Origin: Zelonia costaricensis
Lineage: Eukaryota; Euglenozoa; Kinetoplastea; Trypanosomatida; Trypanosomatidae
Direction: 5' to 3'
Assembly: GCA_030849075.1 (NCBI GenBank)
Contig: JASAOO010003542.1
Span: 1-64,000, forward strand
Length of the DNA: 64,000 nt
The notes under the pieces are model-generated. The model was not told where the DNA came from, made no database searches, and saw nothing but the letters and a program-made list of their open reading frames with translations. Position 1 is the stretch's first letter. The number at the start of each line of letters is the position of its first letter. This document shows, one piece after another, positions 29,257 to 40,065 of this stretch. The position numbers were made by a program, and so were the translations under genes.

Positions 29257-30153
29257 TTAAAGCTCGCCCACGGCGACCTTGAAGCCTTGCAGGGTGTTGC
29301 TCAGGAGCATGGCGATCGTCATCGGGCCCACACCGCCGGGCACGGGCGAGATCCACGCCGCACGCTCGGACGCCGCCTCGAAGCAGACGTCGCCGACAAG
29401 GCGGTAGCCGGCCTTCTTGGACGGGTCCGTGACGGGCGTGGTGCCGACGTCGACCACGGCTGCTCCCTCCTTGATCCACTCGCCCTTGACGTACCCCGGC
29501 TGCCCCATCGCCGCGATGACGATGTCGGCGGTGCGCAGGTAGTCGATCATGTCCTCCGTCGACGTGCCCGAGTGCACAGTCGTGACGGTGGCGTTCTCCT
29601 TCATGAGGAGCGCCGCAACAGGGGCACCGACGATGTTGCTGCGTCCGAGCACGACGGCACGTGTGCCGGCAATCGCGACGCCGCAGCGCTTCAGCAGCAC
29701 AATGACGCCCTTCGCGGTGCACGGCGTGAAGAGCGGCTCGCGGCCCTTGCAGTGCAGTAGCCCCACGTTGGTGGGCAGCAGCGCGTCGGCGTCCTTGTCG
29801 GCGTGGATCTTCTCGACCGCCTTGTTCTCGTCCAGGTGCTTCGGCAGCGGTAGCTGCACGATGATGCCGTGACAGTCGGGGTTGGCGTTGAGCTCGGCGA
29901 TGCGCGCCTCCAACTCCTCCTGTGTCGTCTCCTCCGGCAGCTCGACGTTGAAGCTGGCCATACCGACCTCCGCCGCGGCTTTGTGCTTGAGCTCAACGTA
30001 CTTTTGCGAGTCCTTGCGCTGCCCCACAATGACGGCCGCGAGCCCCGGCGCCGTGCCGCCGTGCCGCTCCTTTAGGGCGCTCACCTCGGCCTTGAGCTCG
30101 TCGCGAATGGCCGCCGCGATGGCCTTGCCGTCGATGATCTGCGCCTGAGGCAT
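29257..30153 (-). CDS. DHCH1: Methylene-THF dehydrogenase/methenyl-THF cyclohydrolase
   Basis: Bifunctional FolD-type enzyme: oxidises 5,10-methylene-THF with NADP+ and hydrolyses methenyl-THF to 10-formyl-THF, in the cytosol. The 298-aa product has the catalytic Tyr52 and Lys56 in KYVELKHK (51-58), VQLPLPKHLDE (99-109), the dinucleotide-binding segment LGRSNIVGAP (169-178) and PVPGGVGPMT near residue 274. Length and motifs are those of a complete, active enzyme, with no N-terminal targeting extension and no formyl-THF ligase domain. Leishmania has this gene and needs its product for formyl-tRNA supply; T. brucei lacks it, so its presence helps place the organism on the Leishmania side. Confidence 0.96.
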   Translation of the reverse strand: MPQAQIIDGKAIAAAIRDELKAEVSALKERHGGTAPGLAAVIVGQRKDSQKYVELKHKAAAEVGMASFNVELPEETTQEELEARIAELNANPDCHGIIVQLPLPKHLDENKAVEKIHADKDADALLPTNVGLLHCKGREPLFTPCTAKGVIVLLKRCGVAIAGTRAVVLGRSNIVGAPVAALLMKENATVTTVHSGTSTEDMIDYLRTADIVIAAMGQPGYVKGEWIKEGAAVVDVGTTPVTDPSKKAGYRLVGDVCFEAASERAAWISPVPGGVGPMTIAMLLSNTLQGFKVAVGEL

Positions 30154-31258
30154 CAGAGACAGCCGCTTACGAGTGTACGTGCGTGTGGGTTTGTGGGTGT
30201 GTGTGTGATGTCAAGAGGTCTGTGGTGTGGCTGCGTTGACGGCGGTTGCGTAATGTCGTCGCAGTCGCAGATGCACGCGCGGCACAAGTGCGAAGCGAGG
30301 AGAGGGGGTTGGGTGGGGGGATGGGAGGGAAGGGAAGGGAAGGTGTGGCGTGTTGATCTCGGTGTGGTGCGTTTGTGTCTGAGTGAGGAGGAAGTCGGAG
30401 GAGCGCCGGGGATGCAGGGATGGGGGTGGCGAGGCCGCTGCGTGGGTGGCGGCGCATGCCTGCCGCAGCAGGTGAGAGGTGCGTCACGCACGCGAGATGC
30501 GAAGAGACGCAGAAGCGGCCGCTCACGCAGTCAGGCAGCGAAAACTCCGCACTCTGCCGTGTGCACCGCCTCCCACTGTGAAACAAGACTGCAAGGGACG
30601 CTAAGCGGGAAATGCCCGGTATTCTGCACGTCATTCACCGAGGCTGACGCGTCGGAAACCGTGTGACGCACGCGCTCAGACCTCGCGCGCTGTGAGTGCC
30701 CCACCGGGGACTGTCTGCGCGCGCTTCTCATCCGTTTAGGTCTTTGTTGCTTCGAGGAGTTTGCCGTGCTGCCCCCCCCTCCCTCTCCCTTTCGCTCGTC
30801 CACAACGGGGGGAGGAGGGAGGGGGCGACAGAGGAAGAACAGAATTGCGGCACACCTGCGTGACCCCGCTGCAGGCGGCTCGCCATCAGGCGTCTGCGTC
30901 CCACAGCAGGGGGGGGGTCTCTGTCGCCTCGCCTACGCACACACGCACGCACACACAAGGACAAGAGAGGAGGCACCGAGAGGGGAGGGCGAGTGCGTGC
31001 AGAGACAGCGGACAGCGGGATAGGTAGGCGAGGGGTGCAGGTGCGGGGTGCGGCCCCGCGTAGGGAGGGAGGGAGCATCTATGTGTTGCATGTATGGTGA
31101 CGGGGTACCGGGGCGGGGGGCAGTGGCGGTGGGGCGGAGGGGGGGGTGCATCTATGGCAGCGTCGACGCTGCGATCATAAAGGAAAGAGAGAAGAAGAGT
31201 GGGGGGAGGGAAGGCGAGCACGTCGCGGGTCTGGCACGGGAGGCGCGCTTGTCGCGTT
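30154..31258. other. Intergenic DHCH1-cyclin
   Basis: No gene seen in 1.1 kb. It has GT-rich sequence at about 30180-30210, CA-rich sequence at about 30930-30960, and purine-rich runs (30300-30340, 31135-31150, 31185-31215). Confidence 0.55.
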
Positions 31259-32782
31259 CTACTGACTCGCGCTCAGCGAGGAACGGCAGGAGAGGCTGGG
31301 GAACATGACGGCGGGCGGGGTGAGGCTGACGGCGTGGCGCTCCGGCTTGGCATAGACCTGCTTCAGCATGTTGCCAGGGCTGCGCTCCACGTTGTTCTTC
31401 TGCAGCGCCGCGTACACGATGGGCAGCAGCACGCGCACCTGCTCGCTCGGCTCCCCGGTGGCGAGACGGGCGGCGTGGCGGCTGCTGTGCAGGGCGGCGG
31501 CGGCTAGGCACGACTGGCGGTATTGCCCGTAGTACGTGTGAATGGAGAGGGAGGCGATGAGGTACTCAAGCAGGCGGCGCTGCTCCGGCGACGCCGGGGG
31601 GTCCTGATGCAGCACCAGGGCCTCGCAGAAGTGGTGGAGGGTGGCGACGGTAGTATCGAAGTTCAACGTGCGCACCATCTCCTCCTCGGCGGCGGCGACC
31701 TCCTCCTCGGCGAGTTTCATCTTCACGGAGACGAAGCGCGGGTCGAGCGTGGGCCAGGAGTGGTCGCACTTGGAGGCGAGGAGGAGGGCCGCCATGCTGT
31801 ACAGCCGCAGGTGCTCCTTCGGCGAGCTCTGCATGGCCAGAAAGCGGTCCAGCAGCGCCACCGCGAGGAAGTACGCATCGAGGGAGAGCGGCACCCCGCA
31901 GAAGATGGTGAAGATAAAGAGCTCCTCGCAGGCGCGGGCGCGGACCGACTGCGGCGGCACGCCGGGCCGCGGCGGGTACACCATGCTGCTCTGCGCCCGC
32001 TCATCCAGCGCGATCAGGTCGTCCAGCACTGTGGGGTAGTACACGCCGGCGAAGGTGAAGGCACCGAACTGCTGCTGCACAACGTCACGCAGGGCGCGGT
32101 AGAGGGCCAGCGCCTCGACCGTCTCGTCGGCGGCCCTGCCGTGGAGCCACTCCTCGGCCCAGTGGCGGTTGTTGGGACCGAGCTGGATGGCGAGCTGGCG
32201 CACCTCTCCGGCCGTCAGCGGCTCCTGCAGCCGCGCCACGAGCAGCGCCTTCTCCTTAAGCTCCATCAAGGTCAGCTCCGTCCCCTGCAGCAGGACGTGC
32301 TGCCGCCGCGTCAGGACGGCAACAATCTGGTCGCTCAGCTTGCGGGAGGGGTCGCGGGAGCGGCCCCAGACCTCGCCGAGCACGCGCACCGCCTTCTCGT
32401 CTGCGCGCTGGAAGAGCGGGAAGAGAAAGCGCTCAACATGCACCGCCGTCAGCACGTACCGGCCGCTCGCGAGCTCCGTCTCGTCGTCGAGGTCGCGAAC
32501 GAAGTGGTCGCGAATGCGCTGCTGGATCATCGTGAAGGACAGCGGCTCTACATTCTTCGTGCGCTGCGCGGCGGCCTCCTCCCGCGCCGTCACGTAGACG
32601 GGGGTGCGCAGTGCGTCACTGGAGCAGTCGCGCCCGACGGGACGCGGCGGCGGTGGCGGCGGGGTGGATTGGTTCAGCGGCACAGCGCCAAGCACGCGGC
32701 GAGGGGGCGGGGTATACGGGGAGGTCGCGCCGGCCTTGGCGGGCTTGACGCCGCTGCTTCCGACATCGCGCAGCGCGGACAT
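31259..32782 (-). CDS. CYC8: Cyclin, CYC8-like
   Basis: A cyclin that should bind a CDC2-related kinase. The 507-aa product has a Pro/Ser-rich N-terminus (15-50) with SPYTPPPRR, which offers possible CDK sites, a helical middle region, and a classical cyclin box from about 283: RARACEELFIFTIFCGVPL, then AYFLAVALLDRFL (303-315) and SMAALLLASKCDH (329-341). A second cyclin fold follows to about 460. The CYC8 name rests on synteny with SIR2rp1/EIF4E6/RET2 in T. brucei, remembered and not searched; another mitotic-type cyclin is possible. Met at 32782 was chosen; 64 further upstream codons are open but leader-like. Confidence 0.85.
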   Translation of the reverse strand: MSALRDVGSSGVKPAKAGATSPYTPPPRRVLGAVPLNQSTPPPPPPRPVGRDCSSDALRTPVYVTAREEAAAQRTKNVEPLSFTMIQQRIRDHFVRDLDDETELASGRYVLTAVHVERFLFPLFQRADEKAVRVLGEVWGRSRDPSRKLSDQIVAVLTRRQHVLLQGTELTLMELKEKALLVARLQEPLTAGEVRQLAIQLGPNNRHWAEEWLHGRAADETVEALALYRALRDVVQQQFGAFTFAGVYYPTVLDDLIALDERAQSSMVYPPRPGVPPQSVRARACEELFIFTIFCGVPLSLDAYFLAVALLDRFLAMQSSPKEHLRLYSMAALLLASKCDHSWPTLDPRFVSVKMKLAEEEVAAAEEEMVRTLNFDTTVATLHHFCEALVLHQDPPASPEQRRLLEYLIASLSIHTYYGQYRQSCLAAAALHSSRHAARLATGEPSEQVRVLLPIVYAALQKNNVERSPGNMLKQVYAKPERHAVSLTPPAVMFPSLSCRSSLSASQ

Positions 32783-33891
32783 GACACACAGGAGACGCGG
32801 CACGGCGCAGGGACGACCTGCGGCGGGAGCAGAAACGAACGCGATGAGGAAAACGTGGAGACAGAAGGAGCTCGCCAGCCGCCGATCGAGTGCACGAAGT
32901 GGGGAGACGAGGGCACGCCGGGAGGGGGGGGGGGGCGTCGACTGCGCACACGCTTGCGGGGCTGCGGGCGGCAACGACAGTGGAGGGGTGCAACCGAGGG
33001 AGGGGAGGGAAAGAGGAGCGAAGTGAAGGACGTGCGTGCGCTGATGGGGGGAGTGTGTGTGTGTGTGTGTGTGTGTCGCCCTGCTTGAGTGCGCTCCTGT
33101 CGCCGATTGCCAATGTGCTCACGGGCAGCCTTGCACTGGGGAGCATGTGAAGAAGCGCACACGCAACCTGCGGTCACGGCGCCACACACACACACACACA
33201 GAAATGCTGGTGCAAGGTCATGTTCGCCGTCAAACCTGGACAGTTTGCGTAGGAGGCGTAGGACGGAGAGCACCAACCATTGGAGGGGTGTATGACCTGC
33301 CTGCTGCGCCCCTCTGCTCTTCTTCCGAGGGCAGCGTGTCGTCGAGAAGCGCCGAGGTTTGACTGTGGCCTCCATCGTCACGTGTGGCATCTCTCCGTGA
33401 GTTTGTCGTGGCGACGCCAAAAGAAAAAGGAGAAGACGGCCGGGGTGGGAGAGGGGGGAGGGTGAGGGTGAGGGAAGAGGGAAGAGGGTAGGTGTGGTGG
33501 TGACGGGGACACAGAGCGTAAGAGACAGACATGCCGCAACGCAGCCTGAAGTCCCGCACGTCTCTGCCGCCCTCTCCTCCTCCTTCTCCCCCAACCGCCT
33601 CCCTCACACGCACCCATCCCTCTCCGTGTTGTCTCCCGCACAGCTACACACCAAAACGCGACCCAAGCGCAGACGTCCACATACGCAAGATACCGATAGA
33701 CCCCCCAAAACACACACATACACACATACACGAACACACACCCACACACGCGCCCACAACGACGGAGTGACATGGCAGGTGGAGGAAGAGGAGAAGAACG
33801 AAGCGATCCCACTGTGAAGTGGACGCGCATAATGACGTCAGCGCGGAGGACCACGCGGCGGGGGGGGGGGGAGGGACGGAGGGGAGGGGAC
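32783..33891. other. Intergenic cyclin-nucleoside-hydrolase-like gene
   Basis: No gene seen. Contains G12 at 32924-32935, (GT)12 at 33053-33076, (CA)n at about 33184-33200, CA-rich sequence at about 33705-33755 and G12 at 33860-33871. Confidence 0.6.
33053..33076. repeat. (GT)12 microsatellite
   Basis: Uninterrupted dinucleotide run, upstream of the cyclin on the transcribed strand, where it reads (CA)n. Confidence 0.9.
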
Positions 33892-34929
33892 TCACACGAG
33901 TGCGAGGAGGTTCACCGCAACGAGGTGAGGGAAGAAGGTGGAGGACCCGAGGCTCGTGATGACTGTGACGGTGGACGTGCCAGAGCTGGGCCGGTAAGAC
34001 CGCCCGTTTGTGACGTTGGTCTGTCCGGTGATGACCTGCACCGGAATCACGGTTGCGGCGGCGGACTGGTACACCTGCACGTCGGAGGCGTAGGCGGCAG
34101 CCAGCATGCCGACCGTCGTGCTGTGCGCCCCATCCACGTTGGTGTAGTACCACAGCAGCCCCTGCGCTACCGTCTCCACGCTGGCCACCGACGAGCCGGG
34201 CGCCGTGACGATTGCCGCGTACGCCGAGTCCGTCCACGTCATCGCCGCGTCAAGCGGCAACACTGTGACGGGCCGCCCGTGCGAGCCGGACACGATGTAG
34301 TTGGCCGCCGTAGAGTCCATGTAAAAGTTGCGCTCCGCCTTGGTATTGGTGATCACAAAGTAGTCAGCGTTGCCGTCCTTGTTGAAGGCCCCGCCGCCGA
34401 CGTAGATGTTTGCCACCTTGGCGCGGCGCGCCGGGTACTCAGCGAGGAAGTACGCCGCTTCCGTGCAGGGGCCGGCAATGACGAACTTGACCGACTGCTT
34501 CGCCAGCAGGTCGTCGAGTGGGGCGGCAAAGCTGTCGGTCGTGGACGTCTGCGACTCGTACACGGGCACGGTCTTGGAGTAGCCCTCCGCTTGCAGATCC
34601 GTGAGCATCGCCGCGACATTGTCAACGTTGGAGCGCAGCAGACCAACCGCGATGGGGTTGCTGTTCACCACGATCATGGCAAGCACGACGTCGCGGCGCT
34701 GGGCGAGGTAGCGGATCACCTGCAAATTGTACGGCGTCCCATCGGTGAACAGCACCGTTGGCACAATCGTCACCGTCTTCTTGCCTGTGCGCCCAAACGC
34801 GTAGATGACGAGGAACAGCAGGAAGAAGAAGTAGCAGAAGAACATGACCAGCTTGATGGTGCGAATCTTGCGCGGCTGCGGCGTGTCGCACCAGCGCTGG
34901 TAGTACTCCTTAACCTGGTCCATTTCCAA
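33892..34929 (-). CDS. Membrane-anchored nucleoside-hydrolase-like protein, active site degenerate
   Basis: Related to inosine-uridine nucleoside hydrolases: FVIAGPCTEAAYFLAEYP (149-166), ANIYVGGGAF (173-182), AERNFYMDSTAANY (198-211) and PVTVLPLDAAMT (220-231) follow the family's GPLTNxA, MGG, AEfNxxxDPxAA and PV-glD blocks. The N-terminal calcium/catalytic signature DTDxGxDD is replaced by FTDGTPYN (61-68), so two or more essential Asp are missing and hydrolysis is unlikely. A transmembrane helix spans about 25-45 after a cytosolic-looking basic N-terminus, and the last 16 residues are hydrophobic, like a second membrane or GPI-signal segment. The 345-aa product probably faces the lumen or exterior. 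Another Met is at residue 3. A binding or receptor-like role is speculation. Confidence 0.85.
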   Translation of the reverse strand: MEMDQVKEYYQRWCDTPQPRKIRTIKLVMFFCYFFFLLFLVIYAFGRTGKKTVTIVPTVLFTDGTPYNLQVIRYLAQRRDVVLAMIVVNSNPIAVGLLRSNVDNVAAMLTDLQAEGYSKTVPVYESQTSTTDSFAAPLDDLLAKQSVKFVIAGPCTEAAYFLAEYPARRAKVANIYVGGGAFNKDGNADYFVITNTKAERNFYMDSTAANYIVSGSHGRPVTVLPLDAAMTWTDSAYAAIVTAPGSSVASVETVAQGLLWYYTNVDGAHSTTVGMLAAAYASDVQVYQSAAATVIPVQVITGQTNVTNGRSYRPSSGTSTVTVITSLGSSTFFPHLVAVNLLALV

Positions 34930-36354
34930 AGCCCTGCTTAAGGCGAGGGAGGAGGCAAAGGCAGGAGAGGGCTACGGTGGGAGTGACGGTCAGCCAAGCC
35001 GGTCCGTCCAGCTGACCGACGTGCGACAACGAACACGGCAGACGACGCGCGGCAACGAAGCGAATGGGGGGGGGCAGAGAAGCGAGCAAAGAGCAACGCA
35101 AAAGGGAGGAAGGCGCGAGAGGCACACGAGCAGCCGCGGGACAACAATGACGTCGCAGCAGCGAGGTGCGGTGAAGGAACTCAACGCAGCCGCGTCTGTG
35201 CCCTGTTCTTCTCCTGCCCTGTCGCTTCCTTCCGCTGTGCGTTTTCTTTCCCAGTGACAGCCTGCCAGCGATCCGGTCGTGGGGTGAGGCTCGCAGCTTG
35301 TCGATTCAACGATCTTCAGGGCCCAGCACTGACACGTCAGTACACACACAAACACACACACACGCACGAGCACACAAGATGTGATGCCAAACAGCGTGGG
35401 AGAGTGGAAGAAGGCCGACGTGCGCGGAGGAGGAAGAGGAAGAGGAGAACGAATTGTGCCACGCTGCTAGAGCTCGTGGAGGCGCCTTCACCAACTCAGA
35501 CGAAGGTGTGCAGGAAGGCAGAGAGAGCGAGCGAGAGCAACCGCAAGTAGCGGACTGGGCGGCAACTACGACGGTGACAAAGCGTACCCTGCAACGTTGC
35601 GAGAGCGGATGGGGCGGGGAGGGGAGAGGGGTGAGGTGACGGGCAAGACCCGCAATGTATGTGTGTATGTGTGTGTGGACACAATGCACACGGTGCCGGA
35701 CACACCGACCGGTGAAGCGAGCGAGGCGGAAACAAACGCGGGCGCAGCGAGTGGGGAGGGGACGGGGGGGGAGGCAGACGCGTCGAGTTTATGCGCGATG
35801 AGAAGGTGCGACAAATTGCACGCGGTGGATGCGTGATGAGGGGTGGGGGAGAAGAGTTTGACTGTGGCGCATCAAAAAAGAAGCGGCGAAGCGAGGGCGG
35901 GCGGGGGAGGTGGCGGCAGCAGCAGCACAACGCCGTGCACACCTGCCCCACGGCCCACGGAGACAAGACGTCCGCCGCGGCGCACTGCACGAGGGAGCAA
36001 GGAGGCGAAGCTCGGGCTTCCCCATTTGTATCACCAGGCGCGTGTGCGTGCACCGTGATTGCGCTGGGGCAGGGAGTCGCGGTTGTCGCAAGAGGCGCTG
36101 CTGCAGCGCGCCCCCTCCACACCAGTTGAGTGGGTTTCTCTCTTGAGTGTCCCTGTGTGTTGTGGTTGCTGTTCTTTCGATTCCGCCTGCGCTGTGAATC
36201 GGCTCCTGCCTGAGGGAGGGGGAGGGAGGTGAGGAGGAGAGGGGTGCGGACGGACGCCGTCCGCAGAAGCGGTTTCAGTTGAGCCCACCGTCGGCGTGTG
36301 TGTGCGTGCCTGCCAGTGCGCTAAGTGGAAGCCGATACACCCTTCGCGGCGACC
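34930..36354. other. Intergenic nucleoside-hydrolase-like gene-VPS52
   Basis: No gene seen in 1.43 kb. It has CA-rich sequence at about 35341-35375 and several G/A-rich stretches (35400-35450, 35610-35640, 36215-36245). Confidence 0.55.
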
Positions 36355-39138
36355 TTACGAGAAGGCGGCGGGGTCGAGGTGCATCGAGTAGTTGCGCATG
36401 TGCAGCAGCACGTTCTGATTTGACGCAATCAGCGTCCGCAGTGGGCGGTGTGCGAACGCCGCGGGGTGCGCCTCGACAGAAGCCGATACGATCTTGAGGA
36501 AGCGTGTGTTGCACACAAGACACTCCATGCACGCTTGCGCCACCACCTCGTTGGCGAGCTGCGCGTCGTACATTAGCGCCAGCACCTGCGCCCGCATCGC
36601 ATCCAACGCCTGCTTCCACGACAGCAGAAAGTGATCCGCCACGCGCAACAGCGTCGGCGGTGGGACGGCCTCCTCGCTGCGGGCAACGCTGATGAAGTCG
36701 AAGAAGTGCACGTCCAGCAGTCCCTCCAGCAGCCGCGCCCGGTACGTGTTGTACATCTCGCGCAGCTGCGTGAACTCGAAGCGGTCCGCCAAGGTGGTGC
36801 CGTGGCGCTCCTCACCCGGAAAGACCGAGCTCTGCGCCGCCGCCCACATGTAGTGCAGCTGGTTCACCACGTAGGCGTCCCGCATCACCGCGGCCTCGCC
36901 GCTCTCGCCGCCACCCCGGGCACCCCCCGCGGACCCGGGCCCAGTCTGGCCAAGGATGTACTTGGCCGTCTCCTCAGCGTAGTGCACCACCTGCACGCGC
37001 ACAAAGTCAATGTTGCCCACAAGCGCCACAAAGCGACTCTGACTCTCCGCGGCGTCGGCCTCGTCCTCGGCCGCCATCAGCGCAATCGCGCGCAGGCGCA
37101 CCTCCGCGTAGCCCAGGTCTTCGCGGCTGGTGGGTGCGCCATCACTCGGCACGGCCAAGGCGCTGCCGCTCATGTCGAGGCCGGACCCGCCGCCGCCGTT
37201 GCTGCGGCGTGGCTGCCGCGTGGGTGACGTGGGCAGCGACGAAGACGACGCCGAGGAGGAGGCGGACGAGGCGGAGGAGGCGGAGCGGTCCACGCCAGGC
37301 GGCGGCTTCTTGCCCGACTGCGCCGACGCCAGCATGCGCTCCTCCGCAAGCGCGGCCCCGAGGGCGATGCCAAGCAGCGAGCAGGACAGCGCGGCGTAGT
37401 TGCGCACAAGCGGGTGCACCGTGGCGATGCGGGCTGCGGTGCTCCGCAGGTGGGCGGTTACGCCGGCCAGCGCCGACACCTGCGCACAGCGCAGTGACAC
37501 GAGCTGCGCGTCGAAGGTGCGCTTGAAGGCCGGCCACAGCAACACGAGCAGCGAGTCCAAGAACGCGTCGAGGCAGGAGAGCTTGCGTACGACTTTCATG
37601 AAGAAGCGGTACTCGTGGCACACCCGGATCAGCGTCAGCAGCCCGTACGTGTCCTCCCTGGCGCGCTGGTTGACGCTGGCGTGCGGGTGCTGGTTGAGCA
37701 GCTGCCGCACGCTGCCGGAGGACTGCAGCAGGACCACCTCCGAGACGTAATCGACGAGGAACTGCAGAGTGGGCTGGAAGACGCTGACGTACACGGACGT
37801 GTCGCCGGCGAAGAACTCGAAGGTGAAGAGGTACTCGTGCGTGACGGCGTCACTGAGGAGGTGCAGCACCGATCGCAGCGTCTCCTCATACGTGTGGCGG
37901 CGTCCGGCCGCCTTCTCCAGCGTGGGGATCAGCGGAGGCGCGAAGACGCGGGAGAAGATGTCCCCCCGTCGGCCGAGCTCAAACACGTTGCCGCTCCCGC
38001 CTCCCTTGTTCGCCATGTCGGTGACGCTGGGCAGCGTGTAGACCGTCTCCGACGCTGGCGGCTGCACTCGCGTAAAGCCGCCGAGGAGAGCGCTGCTGAC
38101 GGAGCCGAAGGCGGCACTGGTGGTGGTGCTGTACTCCATGGCGTTGAGGGTGAGCACGTAGTCCTGTATCTTGCGGAGGTACAGGGAGGACATGATGAGG
38201 CTGTACTGCTGCTTGAACTCCGAGTATATGGCGCGGGCGATGCGGTAGGGGATCAGTGTGGGCTGCTGCGCCCCCTCCACCCCACGGGCGTGGGCGTGGC
38301 GCAGCAGGGGCGGGGCGGACCGTAGAAAGTGCACAAAGACGGCGTGCTGCTTGAGGCTGTTCTCCTGCTGGATGCACACATTCGTGTTGGGGATCGTCAG
38401 CACCTGCAGCTTGCGTGCGAGGAAGTCGCGCACCTTGATGCACGCGAACACCGTGAGACTGTCCAGCACGCTCAGCAGCTCCTTGTAGATGGTAAACTCG
38501 GTGAGCGGCAGCCGCAGCTCACGCGCGGCGCGCGGCGCCGACGCGCTCGTCGTGGCGGTGTTCGTGGCGCGCGAGGCGGACACCTTGGCTCGAGAGACGC
38601 GGGCTTCCGTACGGGTCGGACTCGGCGGCTGCTGGTGGCCGTGCCATGTGCCCTTGCGGTAGTTGAGGTACTTGAGCAGCTCGCGCAACGTCAGCTGGAA
38701 GAGCATGCCGAGCTCCCCGTCGTTCGTCTGGGTCACGATCTGCACGAGCTCGGGTGGGACGACGAGGTGAGAGATGGCCGTCCACAACACCCGCTCCGTG
38801 ATGCGCGCGTTGGTGAGCTCCACTGACGTCTTGGCCAGCGTCTCGCGGACTTCGCCGATGTCGCCCTGGATGCGCTCCAGCTGGTCAATGAACTTCTCCA
38901 GCACCGTCTCCATCCCCTCCAGCACCGTCACGCACTCCTTCAGCGAGGCGTGCAGCGACGAGACCCACTCCGCCTTCTCAACGAGAAACGACTGCACAAA
39001 CACCGTGCACACATCTTGCAGCGTCGCATGCGAGGTTTGCTCATCGAAGTGCCGGCTCGTGCCAACGTTAGCGGCGAGGAAGTCGTCGGCCAGCTCGATG
39101 GACGCCAGGTCCTCTAGGTCGCTCTCCTTCAACGCCAT
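36355..39138 (-). CDS. VPS52: VPS52, GARP/EARP tethering complex subunit
   Basis: Subunit of the GARP complex, which tethers endosome-derived vesicles at the trans-Golgi. The 927-aa product has the Vps52/Sac2 N-terminal coiled coil at about 45-115 (cysteine-poor, with heptads around LKECVTVLEGMETVLEKF and IDQLERIQGDIGEV), then SHLVVPPELVQIV, which parallels the family's LVVPPxL block. Large helical-rod domains fill the rest. A Ser/Ala-rich and Gly-rich linker at about 640-690 and a Gly-rich loop near 755 are lineage-type insertions. Met at 39138 was chosen; the open frame runs 163 codons further upstream through Ser/Pro/Thr-rich sequence. No catalytic activity is expected. Confidence 0.88.
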   Translation of the reverse strand: MALKESDLEDLASIELADDFLAANVGTSRHFDEQTSHATLQDVCTVFVQSFLVEKAEWVSSLHASLKECVTVLEGMETVLEKFIDQLERIQGDIGEVRETLAKTSVELTNARITERVLWTAISHLVVPPELVQIVTQTNDGELGMLFQLTLRELLKYLNYRKGTWHGHQQPPSPTRTEARVSRAKVSASRATNTATTSASAPRAARELRLPLTEFTIYKELLSVLDSLTVFACIKVRDFLARKLQVLTIPNTNVCIQQENSLKQHAVFVHFLRSAPPLLRHAHARGVEGAQQPTLIPYRIARAIYSEFKQQYSLIMSSLYLRKIQDYVLTLNAMEYSTTTSAAFGSVSSALLGGFTRVQPPASETVYTLPSVTDMANKGGGSGNVFELGRRGDIFSRVFAPPLIPTLEKAAGRRHTYEETLRSVLHLLSDAVTHEYLFTFEFFAGDTSVYVSVFQPTLQFLVDYVSEVVLLQSSGSVRQLLNQHPHASVNQRAREDTYGLLTLIRVCHEYRFFMKVVRKLSCLDAFLDSLLVLLWPAFKRTFDAQLVSLRCAQVSALAGVTAHLRSTAARIATVHPLVRNYAALSCSLLGIALGAALAEERMLASAQSGKKPPPGVDRSASSASSASSSASSSSLPTSPTRQPRRSNGGGGSGLDMSGSALAVPSDGAPTSREDLGYAEVRLRAIALMAAEDEADAAESQSRFVALVGNIDFVRVQVVHYAEETAKYILGQTGPGSAGGARGGGESGEAAVMRDAYVVNQLHYMWAAAQSSVFPGEERHGTTLADRFEFTQLREMYNTYRARLLEGLLDVHFFDFISVARSEEAVPPPTLLRVADHFLLSWKQALDAMRAQVLALMYDAQLANEVVAQACMECLVCNTRFLKIVSASVEAHPAAFAHRPLRTLIASNQNVLLHMRNYSMHLDPAAFS

Positions 39139-40065
39139 CGCGGCGCACGTGGAAAGGCGTGCGCGTGTCGGTGCCAGAGCGGGGAGAGCTGGGAAGGTTT
39201 CGGGGGGGGGACTATTGCCAAAGCTACAGAGGTGCGGTGGTGGAGGCTTGTGATGTGTGCGCACACACACACAGTGGAGGTGTGCAACGCGCGTTAGAGC
39301 GGAGGAGGGAGGCGCGGCGCCCGTGTTGACCGCCTCGTGCACCGTTGCCCGACTTCTGCCGTTGGGGGAAAGAGCGGCGGGGCGTGATGAGGGTGACGTG
39401 TGTGTGTGTGTGGCAGCGCTCGCGGCGGGGGTGCAGCGGGTGTGCGCGAACCTCCCGGTTGATGGGCCACTGGAGGGAGGCTTGACAGAGAGGATGCGGA
39501 GGACGAGAGCAGTGAGCCAGGAGGACATCCGGGATGGAAGTAGTGAAGGCAAGGCTTGGTGCCCGCACCGTGGCGACAGCAGCAGGAGGGTGCGACATTG
39601 CGTACAACGTGGTAAGCGCACGGGCAACCCGCCCCCACCCCCCCCCCTTCACCCTCCCAAGCCGCCTTTACCAGTCATGCCTTCGCACGTCCGCGTTGCG
39701 ACACACGCAGTGTCGGGCTGCACGGCCCTGCCCAAAACTGCCACGGCAGAGAAGCAGCCACCACCCGCCTCCCCCCCCGCCCCGTCAGGGGCGGAAGATG
39801 GAGAGCAGGTGCTTTTCGTCGTCTCTCGCTCCGCTGGCACATTCGACGTGCTCACGGCGACGCGGGACGGCGGAGCCGCCGAAGACACTGAGACGAGCTG
39901 TTACTGTATATGTGCGAGGTGAGGATTGTGTAAGTGTGTGTGTGAGAGAGAGAGAAAGACACGATCGGTGCTGGGGAGGGGGGTCTAGGCTGTGTGGGCG
40001 GCGGGGCGACGTCGTCAGCGGAAGCCGGAGGAGCGGAAGAGAAGGGTGCCGGCTTGACGGCACGA
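39139..40065. other. Intergenic VPS52-1690-aa protein
   Basis: No gene seen. A 9-G run lies at about 39200, a (GT)n run at about 39401-39413, ten C at 39638-39647 and a (GA)n run at about 39943-39955. Confidence 0.55.
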
